DNA of 64,000 nucleotides from contig NC_007350.1 of the NCBI RefSeq assembly GCF_000010125.1, positions 2,232,001-2,296,000 on the forward strand, given 5' to 3'. Each line of letters starts with the position of its first letter. Position 1 is the first letter of the stretch. Source of the stretch: Staphylococcus saprophyticus subsp. saprophyticus ATCC 15305 = NCTC 7292 (GTDB lineage: Bacteria; Bacillota; Bacilli; Staphylococcales; Staphylococcaceae). Positions 57,254-64,000 of this stretch are shown in pieces. The notes below the pieces were generated by a model that saw only the letters and a program-made list of their open reading frames with translations, was not told the origin of the DNA and searched no databases. The translations under genes and the position numbers were made by a program.

Positions 57254-58312
57254 TTAATTTAATTTTTTCGCAAAAATAATTCTACCCGATGAAGTTTGTA
57301 ATAAGCTAATCACTTCTAAATCGATATGTTCGCCAATGTGTTTTTTAGCTTTATCCACAACAACCATCGTTCCATCGTCTAAATAACCAACTGCTTGCCC
57401 AGACTCTTTACCCATTTTTGTAAGTAATAGACTGAATCGGTCACCTTGATGTACAGAGGGCTTGATTGCTTCAGATAAATCATTCACATTAAGTGCTTGG
57501 ATTCCTTGCACATGACATACTTTATTTAAATTAAAATCTGTCGTTATAATGTGCGCTCTATAATGTTGCGCTAATTTAATTAACATTGCATCAATATCGC
57601 TATGCGTTTTCGTCGGATGAATAATTCTAGTCGGATGATTTGTATCATATAAAGAGTTTAATATATCTAAACCACGTTGACCTTTCTCACGTTTCACACT
57701 ATCATTGGCGTCCGCAACGACTTGAAGTTCGTTGATTACACCTTGAGGAATTAATATTTCACCATCAATAAATCCACATTCAATAATGTCTAAAATTCGG
57801 CCATCTATAATTGCACTTGTATCTATAATCTTTGGCACTGCGTTTCGTGCATTGATAGACATAGAACGCGCCATATTTTCTGGTAAAAATAGCAACATTT
57901 CGTCACGTTTTCGCAAACCAAATTGGAAGCCGAAATAACCTAAAATAATTGTAATAATGATTGGTACAAAATGATTGATGATGTTGTTGCCGATAATTTG
58001 GAATATAAAAGATATCATAACTGAAATCAGTAAGCCTATCATTAGTCCAATTGTAGCAAATAAAATTTCTACTGCGCTTTGACGCATAATTGTTCGTTCT
58101 AATTCTTTTAAAGCAAGTGTTGCTTTTTTAATAAACCAACCAAATATTAAAAAGAAAATTATAATACCTAGTAGTCCATTAAAATACGTATTAGTTAATA
58201 ATGATATATTACCTAGCCCTATATCATCAAAGATTTCTGGCAAAAGGTATACACCTATACTTGCACCTAAAATGATATAGCACAAGATAACAATAAGTCT
58301 TATCATGTTCAC
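57254..58312 (-). CDS. PIN/TRAM-domain membrane protein (YacL-like)
   Basis: A 352-residue protein with four N-terminal helices (about 5-140), a PIN nuclease domain starting IIDTSAIIDGRILDIIE (about 162-178, acidic residues present) and a C-terminal TRAM domain (GQAVGYLDDGTMVVVD). It is the YacL family found beside radA in Firmicutes. The target RNA or DNA is not known to me. It starts with GTG nine bases after AAGGAG. It follows radA by 55 bases. Confidence 0.88.
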   Translation of the reverse strand: MNMIRLIVILCYIILGASIGVYLLPEIFDDIGLGNISLLTNTYFNGLLGIIIFFLIFGWFIKKATLALKELERTIMRQSAVEILFATIGLMIGLLISVMISFIFQIIGNNIINHFVPIIITIILGYFGFQFGLRKRDEMLLFLPENMARSMSINARNAVPKIIDTSAIIDGRILDIIECGFIDGEILIPQGVINELQVVADANDSVKREKGQRGLDILNSLYDTNHPTRIIHPTKTHSDIDAMLIKLAQHYRAHIITTDFNLNKVCHVQGIQALNVNDLSEAIKPSVHQGDRFSLLLTKMGKESGQAVGYLDDGTMVVVDKAKKHIGEHIDLEVISLLQTSSGRIIFAKKLN

Positions 58313-58367
58313 AAGTTAACGCTCCTTTCTTCCGGCAATTATTCAACCTTATATTATTAAAGCATAA

Positions 58368-59744
58368 TTATTTTTTATGTTTTGTTAATGCGTATTTTAA
58401 AGCTTCATGAACACTTTTAACCCCAATTACTTTTATACCTTCAGGAAATTGCCATCCCCCAATATTGGACTCAGGGATAATCACACGTTTGAACCCTAAT
58501 TTTTCAGCTTCTTGGACACGTTGTTCTATTCGAGAAACACGTCTGACTTCTCCAGTAAGACCTACCTCACCGATGAAACAGTCCAAGCCGTCCACCGTTA
58601 AATCTTTAAAGCTTGAAGCCGTCGCAATAATGATACCTAAATCTACTGCTGGCTCAGTAAGTCTCACACCACCCGCAACTTTGATATAAGCATCTTGCTG
58701 CTGAAGGAGATAATTTTCTTTCTTTTCTAATACGGCCATGAGCAAACTCAATCGATTATGATCTATGCCCGTTGCCATACGTCTCGGATTATTAAAAGTT
58801 GTCGGTGTCACTAATGCTTGTACTTCAATCAATAAAGGTCTCGTACCTTCCATGGTAGAAACAATCGTGGAACCTGGTACATTGGCTGAACGTTCTTCAA
58901 GAAACATTTCCGAAGGGTTTTTAACGCCTTTCAAACCTGTTTGCTTCATCTCAAAGATACCCATTTCATTTGTAGAACCAAAACGGTTTTTCACAGCTCT
59001 TAAAATACGATATGCATGGTGTTCATCACCTTCGAAGTAAAGCACTGTGTCCACCATATGTTCAAGTAAACGCGGCCCAGCGATTTGACCTTCTTTTGTT
59101 ACATGTCCGACAATAAACGTCGCAATATTCATCTGTTTAGCTATATTCATTAAGCTCTGCGTACTTTCTCTAACTTGTGAAACCGAGCCTGGTGCCGAGC
59201 TGATTTCAGGGTGGAATATTGTTTGTATAGAATCCACAACAAGTAAATCTGGTTTAATTTGTTTAACCGTTTCATGGATTACTTCTAAATCTGTTTCGGC
59301 AAATACATTTAATTCACTAGAATCCTCATCTAATCTTTCCGCTCTTAATTTCGTTTGACTCAATGATTCTTCACCAGTGATATATAATACGTTTTTAGAT
59401 TGGGATAATGATGCACAAATTTGTAATAGTAATGTCGATTTCCCAATACCAGGATCACCACCAATTAAGACAAGTGAACCATTAACAATACCTCCACCTA
59501 GTACGCGGTTAAATTCGTTTGAATTTGTTTTAACCCTAGGTGTTGTTTCATGTTTAATTTCATTTAATTTTTGTACTTTAGATACATTGTCTCGACTGCG
59601 TACGCCATGTTTTGGACTGGCTGCCTTTTGTTCGACAATTTCTTCCATTTGATTCCAACCACCACAGTTTGGGCATTTCCCCATCCATTTCGGTGACTGA
59701 TAACCACATGCCATACATTCAAAAATCACTTTCTTTTTAGCCAA
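58368..59744 (-). CDS. radA: DNA repair protein RadA
   Basis: A 458-residue branch-migration ATPase. A zinc finger ([19 protein letters not shown]), Walker [15 protein letters not shown], the RadA motif KNRFGS and the C-terminal Lon-like domain are all visible. Start is TTG 59744, seven bases after GGTGGAGG; the frame from ATG 59765 overlaps that site. 325 bases and a terminator separate it from clpC, so it probably has its own promoter. Confidence 0.95.
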   Translation of the reverse strand: MAKKKVIFECMACGYQSPKWMGKCPNCGGWNQMEEIVEQKAASPKHGVRSRDNVSKVQKLNEIKHETTPRVKTNSNEFNRVLGGGIVNGSLVLIGGDPGIGKSTLLLQICASLSQSKNVLYITGEESLSQTKLRAERLDEDSSELNVFAETDLEVIHETVKQIKPDLLVVDSIQTIFHPEISSAPGSVSQVRESTQSLMNIAKQMNIATFIVGHVTKEGQIAGPRLLEHMVDTVLYFEGDEHHAYRILRAVKNRFGSTNEMGIFEMKQTGLKGVKNPSEMFLEERSANVPGSTIVSTMEGTRPLLIEVQALVTPTTFNNPRRMATGIDHNRLSLLMAVLEKKENYLLQQQDAYIKVAGGVRLTEPAVDLGIIIATASSFKDLTVDGLDCFIGEVGLTGEVRRVSRIEQRVQEAEKLGFKRVIIPESNIGGWQFPEGIKVIGVKSVHEALKYALTKHKK

Positions 59745-60034
59745 AACAGCACCTCCACCTTTCATTGAACAAATCTATTTTAAACCTCTGACTATTTAAA
59801 AACAAATTTATTCTCAGCAATAATAATTCTCTCAATTAATATGTATATTTCTTAAATTAAAATTATTTATCATTTCAACGTTTCTCATATTGATATAAGC
59901 TATTTTTATAAAATACCACGTCTAACGTTTAAGTACCAATCATATTATAGCTTGAATTTACAAATAATAGTATGAATGCATCATGTTATAAGCTAGTTTC
60001 CAATGATAATTTGATAATTTAACCCTTTATACAG

Positions 60035-60073
60035 AAAAAGAACCTAGGACATGCGATGATGTCCTAGGTCCTA
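60035..60073 (-). terminator. Terminator after clpC
   Basis: GACCTAGGACAT pairs with ATGTCCTAGGTTC around CATCGC, followed by UUUUUCUG on the minus strand. The 59766-60034 stretch before radA is AT-rich, with no other feature seen. Confidence 0.88.
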
Positions 60074-60091
60074 ACATTAACTTTATTGATA

Positions 60092-62554
60092 TTATGATTC
60101 AGATGTTTCTTTATCTTTAGCTGAATCTTGTCTTTCCGTAATATCATATTTGAATTCTTTACCATCGTGATCAATTTTAACTTCTTTACCTTCAATTTGG
60201 TTACCGTCTAAAATCAATTCACTCAAGTTATCTTCAACTGTTTTTTGAATAGCACGAATAAGTGGTCTTGCACCATACTCTGGATCGTAACCTTCTTCGG
60301 CAATTTTCTCTTTAGCCGCTTCTGTAACCGATATATTAATATCTTGTTCAGAAAGTCGATTAGTAAGTTTGTTAACCATCATTGTCACAATTTGTTTCAA
60401 CTCATCTTTAGAAAGTTTGTGGAATACAATGATATCATCAACACGGTTTAAGAACTCTGGACGGAAAGCATTTTTCAATTCTTTCATCATTGTCTTGCGA
60501 ATTGATTCATAATCTTGACCTTCTGTAGCGCCACCAAAACCAGCAAAACGTTGATCTTGTAATTCTTGCGCGCCAACATTTGATGTCATAATAATTACCG
60601 TATTACGGAAGTCAACACGACGACCTTTGGTATCTGTTAGATGACCATCGTCTAACACTTGTAGCAAGATGTTAAATACATCTGGATGTGCTTTTTCGAT
60701 TTCATCAAATAAAATAACAGAATAAGGTTTACGTCTTACTTTTTCAGTTAATTGTCCACCATCGTCATGTCCTACATAGCCTGGAGGAGCACCAACTAAA
60801 CGGCTGACAGCATGTTTTTCCATGAACTCACTCATGTCAACGCGGATCATAGCATCGTCTTCACCGAACATAGACTCCGCTAACGCACGCGCTAGCTCAG
60901 TCTTACCTACACCCGTAGGTCCTAAGAAAATAAAGCTACCGATTGGACGTTTAGGATCTTTCAATCCAGCTCTTGCACGTCTCACTGCTTTACTAATGGA
61001 TGTCACTGCGTCTTTTTGTCCAATCACTCTATTGTGTAGTGTATCTTCTAAGTTAAGCAGACGATCTGATTCTGTTTCATTAATCTTAGTCAATGGAATA
61101 CCTGTCCAACCAGCGATGACTTCACCGATATCTTCTTCAGATAATGATGTGTTATCACCGTTTTGAGTATTCTTCCAATTCGTATTAGCTTCTTCATATT
61201 GTTTTTCTAATTTAGTTTGTTTATCACGAAGATTTGCCGCATTTTCGAATTCTTGAGCATGTACTGCAGCATCTTTTTCATTTTTGACTTGTTCAATTTG
61301 TTGTTCAATTTCTTTTAAGTTTGGTGGTGTTGTATGACTTTTCAGTCTTACTTTTGAACTAGCTTCATCAATTAAATCAATCGCTTTATCTGGTAAGAAA
61401 CGGTCTGAAACATAGCGATGACTCAATTTAGCAGCTGATACCAATGCTTCATCAGAAATATTGATACGGTGATGTGCTTCATAGCGATCACGTAAACCTT
61501 TTAAGATTTCAATAGTGTCTTCTACTGTAGGTTCATCTACTTGAACAGGTTGGAAACGACGTTCAAGTGCTGCATCTTTTTCAATATTTTTACGATATTC
61601 ATCCAATGTTGTCGCACCGATACATTGTAGCTCGCCACGTGCTAAGGCTGGTTTAAGAATATTTGAAGCATCAATCGCACCTTCTGCGCCACCAGCACCA
61701 ACTAGTGTGTGTAATTCATCAATGAATAATATCACATTACCTGCTTGGTGTATTTCTTCCATAACTTTTTTCAAACGTTCTTCAAATTCACCACGATATT
61801 TCGTTCCAGCCACTACTGTTCCCATATCTAATGACATTACACGTTTTCCTTTTAATGTTTCAGGTACTTCATTATTAACAATTGCTTGTGCTAAACCTTC
61901 CGCAATTGCTGTTTTACCAACACCCGGTTCACCAATTAATACAGGGTTGTTCTTAGTACGACGACTTAACACTTCAATGACTCTTGTTATTTCTTTATCT
62001 CTACCAATCACTGGATCTAACGTACCGTCTTTAGCGATAACAGTTAAGTCACGTGCAAGACTATCCAATGTTGGTGTGTTATTTGATTTGTTTGCTTGTG
62101 CATTTTTGTTGCTCATTTCAGGGCTACCTAACGCTTTAACAACTTGTGCACGTGCTTTTGTTATATTTAAATCTAAGTTTGCAAATACGCGTGCTGCAAC
62201 ACCTTCATTTTCTCTGATTAGACCAAGCAAAATATGCTCTGTTCCAACAAAGTTATGATGTAATTTTCTTGCTTCATCCATTGATAATTCTATAACTTTT
62301 TTCGCACGAGGTGTGTAGTGCAATGCACCCATTTGTTCTTGACCATGGCCAATTAATTTTTCTACTTCTTCAACAACTTTTTCTTCAGTAATCTCAAAAG
62401 TTTCTAAAACTTTGGCAGCAATACCTTCAGGTTCTTTCATTAAACCTAAAAGTAGATGTTCTGTTCCTATATTTGAATGGTTTAAACGAATTGCTTCTTC
62501 TTGAGCATGTGCTAATACACGTTGTGCTCTTTCTGTAAGTCTTCCAAATAGCAT
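60092..62554 (-). CDS. clpC: ATP-dependent Clp protease ATPase subunit ClpC
   Basis: An 820-residue Hsp100 unfoldase: a double N domain with [13 protein letters not shown] repeats, first AAA with [13 protein letters not shown], an M-domain coiled coil with [12 protein letters not shown] (about 420-450), second AAA with [16 protein letters not shown], and a [12 protein letters not shown] pore loop. With ClpP and McsB it degrades arginine-phosphorylated proteins. Last gene of ctsR-mcsA-mcsB-clpC, 11 bases after mcsB. Confidence 0.97.
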   Translation of the reverse strand: MLFGRLTERAQRVLAHAQEEAIRLNHSNIGTEHLLLGLMKEPEGIAAKVLETFEITEEKVVEEVEKLIGHGQEQMGALHYTPRAKKVIELSMDEARKLHHNFVGTEHILLGLIRENEGVAARVFANLDLNITKARAQVVKALGSPEMSNKNAQANKSNNTPTLDSLARDLTVIAKDGTLDPVIGRDKEITRVIEVLSRRTKNNPVLIGEPGVGKTAIAEGLAQAIVNNEVPETLKGKRVMSLDMGTVVAGTKYRGEFEERLKKVMEEIHQAGNVILFIDELHTLVGAGGAEGAIDASNILKPALARGELQCIGATTLDEYRKNIEKDAALERRFQPVQVDEPTVEDTIEILKGLRDRYEAHHRINISDEALVSAAKLSHRYVSDRFLPDKAIDLIDEASSKVRLKSHTTPPNLKEIEQQIEQVKNEKDAAVHAQEFENAANLRDKQTKLEKQYEEANTNWKNTQNGDNTSLSEEDIGEVIAGWTGIPLTKINETESDRLLNLEDTLHNRVIGQKDAVTSISKAVRRARAGLKDPKRPIGSFIFLGPTGVGKTELARALAESMFGEDDAMIRVDMSEFMEKHAVSRLVGAPPGYVGHDDGGQLTEKVRRKPYSVILFDEIEKAHPDVFNILLQVLDDGHLTDTKGRRVDFRNTVIIMTSNVGAQELQDQRFAGFGGATEGQDYESIRKTMMKELKNAFRPEFLNRVDDIIVFHKLSKDELKQIVTMMVNKLTNRLSEQDINISVTEAAKEKIAEEGYDPEYGARPLIRAIQKTVEDNLSELILDGNQIEGKEVKIDHDGKEFKYDITERQDSAKDKETSES

Positions 62555-62565
62555 AGCGTAACCTC

Positions 62566-63579
62566 CTAATTTATATGTTCTCTTAATATATCTGCTCTTT
62601 TTTCATTAACAGTTCTATCATCTTCATCATCTAATAAAAATGGTGATTGTATCGCAACCATCAGTTCATTAAACTTGAAGTCTTCTAATTCAATGTATTC
62701 TAAATCAATACCCAGTTTGACCTCACTTAATCTTAGTGAAGCTTCCTCCATAGATATCAGTCTACTATATTTTAATATACCTAACGAACGATACACTCTA
62801 TCTAATGTTTCAGTATAGTTATGTCGGTTTAAGCGTTCACGAATCTGCATTTCTTCATTAATAATTTGTTGAACGACTTCTGATAAACTTTCAATGATGT
62901 CTTCTTCAGTTTTTCCTAATGTAAGTTGATTTGAAATTTGATAGATATGACCATAAACATGCGAACCTTCTCCATAAATGCCCCTAATTGTAAAACCGAA
63001 ACGATTGATTGTTTGTGCAATTCGATTCATTCGTTTCATAATCGTTAGGCCTGGTAAATGCAACATAACACTTGCTCGCATGCCTGTACCAATGTTTGTT
63101 GGACAAGTTGTTAAATAGCCTAAAGTTTCATCAAAACTTACATCTAATTCACTGTCTAGTTTATCGTCAATCTCTGAAGCTTTTTCGTATAATGAAGATA
63201 AAGATAAATCATTTCCCATCGCTTGAATACGCAAATGGTCTTCTTCATTTACCATAATGCTTAACGATTCATCCTCGTTCAGTAGCACTGCCGATGCAGG
63301 TTGTCTGATTAATTCTGGACTAATAAGATGTTTCGCGACAAGTTTATATTTACTTTGCTGATCCATTGCGTCTAATCGTTGGACAGCTAAATCGGGAAGC
63401 GCATCTTGTACTTCATTAATAATTCTAAAACCATCTTGTTCAGACAGAAACATGAGTGGGTGCACATGGTTTTCAAGATTTCGTGCTAAACGAATCCTTG
63501 ATGACATAACGATGGGACTTTCTTCTCTATCTCTCATCCATTCACTCATATATGCACTAATATCATTTTTACTCATCAT
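62566..63579 (-). CDS. mcsB: Protein arginine kinase McsB
   Basis: A 337-residue guanido-kinase-fold enzyme that phosphorylates arginine in CtsR and other proteins, marking them for ClpCP. It has SSRIRLARN (nucleotide-binding arginines), [13 protein letters not shown] with the catalytic cysteine, and [15 protein letters not shown]. Two Met codons start the frame; the first overlaps mcsA by eleven bases. Activated by McsA. Confidence 0.95.
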   Translation of the reverse strand: MMSKNDISAYMSEWMRDREESPIVMSSRIRLARNLENHVHPLMFLSEQDGFRIINEVQDALPDLAVQRLDAMDQQSKYKLVAKHLISPELIRQPASAVLLNEDESLSIMVNEEDHLRIQAMGNDLSLSSLYEKASEIDDKLDSELDVSFDETLGYLTTCPTNIGTGMRASVMLHLPGLTIMKRMNRIAQTINRFGFTIRGIYGEGSHVYGHIYQISNQLTLGKTEEDIIESLSEVVQQIINEEMQIRERLNRHNYTETLDRVYRSLGILKYSRLISMEEASLRLSEVKLGIDLEYIELEDFKFNELMVAIQSPFLLDDEDDRTVNEKRADILREHIN

Positions 63580-64000
63580 GTTTCACCTCGCTGTCCTCTT
63601 TTAATGCCTTGATTTCATCACGAACAACGGCAGCTTCTTCAAAATTTTGCTCTTCTATCAATTGATTTAGATAAGAAGATTTTTCCTCAATTTGTTTTTT
63701 TAAAGCCAATTTTCTATGTGAAGATCTCGGTGTTTTTCCAATGTGCTCAATTTGACCACCTTGTACGCGTCGTACAATATCGACTATGTCATCTTTAAAT
63801 GTCGCATAGCAGTCTGCACAACCAAATTTACCAACATGTGCAATATCTTTTAATGTCATATGGCAAGTTGGACAGCGTTTCTCTTCTTTAAAAGCAATTT
63901 CATCAAAATCGATACCATGTTTAGCAGCTAGATGTTGCAAGATTTGTTTGACTACAAACGCACCTTCGATATCATCTTGGGCTTGGATTTGTTGATTTTG
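63569..64000 (-). CDS. mcsA: McsA activator protein, cut by right edge
   Basis: The C-terminal 143 residues of McsA; the frame is open to the right edge ([20 protein letters not shown] at the edge), so the N-terminal zinc fingers are outside. Visible are the second zinc pair CPTCHMTL and GCADCYATF, and the UVR-type coiled coil [20 protein letters not shown] near the end. It activates McsB kinase and belongs to the CtsR regulon. The ATG at 63940 is internal, not the start. Confidence 0.95.
   Translation of the reverse strand, partial: QNQQIQAQDDIEGAFVVKQILQHLAAKHGIDFDEIAFKEEKRCPTCHMTLKDIAHVGKFGCADCYATFKDDIVDIVRRVQGGQIEHIGKTPRSSHRKLALKKQIEEKSSYLNQLIEEQNFEEAAVVRDEIKALKEDSEVKHDE

Noticed and set aside
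61707-62258. 183-codon plus-strand frame opposite clpC
   Set aside because: It lies wholly antisense to a highly conserved gene, has no ribosome site and its translation looks like codon-shadow sequence.

Overview
The window is a 64 kb stretch of chromosome from a low-GC Firmicute, almost certainly a coagulase-negative Staphylococcus. This rests on the gene order mcsA-mcsB-clpC-radA-yacL-gltX-cysE-cysS-mrnC-rlmB-rae1-sigH-rpmG-secE-nusG-rplK-rplA-rplJ-rplL-rsmC-rpoB-rpoC-L7Ae-rpsL-rpsG-fusA-tuf, on near-identity of these proteins to their S. aureus counterparts as I remember them, and on IsaB-type secreted antigens, a staphylococcal SigH and a TarG homologue. An intrinsic ARL-like class A beta-lactamase without blaR1/blaI points to the saprophyticus/arlettae/xylosus species group, but that placement is inference.

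Right half (about 30.1-64 kb): conserved housekeeping genes, nearly all on the minus strand. From the right edge they are the Clp protease quality-control genes, radA and yacL, gltX, the Cys T-box-controlled cysE-cysS-mrnC-rlmB-rae1 run, sigH, rpmG/secE/nusG, two ribosomal protein operons with structured leaders, rpoBC and the str operon (rpsL, rpsG, fusA, tuf). Between tuf and an M20 amidohydrolase lies an intergenic stretch rich in hairpins, with a diverged tandem repeat.

Left half (1-30 kb): accessory metabolism. (i) An amino-acid permease (cut by the edge), glutamate dehydrogenase, and a ureohydrolase paired with an Nramp-fold transporter that has lost the Nramp metal-binding residues. 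(ii) A pentitol (probably ribitol) module: an FGGY ribulokinase divergent from a TarJ-like dehydrogenase, an RbtT-like transporter and a DeoR regulator. The shared promoter region carries two cre sites and 10-bp phased CATAAA repeats. (iii) A decayed 2-keto-3-deoxygluconate (KDG) locus: an intact LacI regulator with a perfect 18-bp palindrome, a frameshifted KDPG aldolase, and a KDG kinase whose 3' half is replaced by the end of an ABC-exporter ATPase gene. (iv) A LysR regulator, the beta-lactamase, and two tandem IsaB-like secreted proteins with signs of gene conversion. (v) A gluconate-type permease, oxidoreductases, an SGNH/CE6-like esterase, an NAD-epimerase whose expected ATG reads ATC, an orphan TarG-like permease, an ornithine cyclodeaminase homologue, a ketone-body operon (scoA-scoB-bdhA), two GNAT acetyltransferases and glycine C-acetyltransferase (kbl).

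I see no tRNA, rRNA, CRISPR array, prophage or intact insertion sequence. The best candidate for an undescribed system is the ureohydrolase plus non-canonical Nramp pair. The clearest evolutionary events are the kdgK-ABC fusion and the eda frameshift. Family calls are from memory and motif reading; no database search was run.
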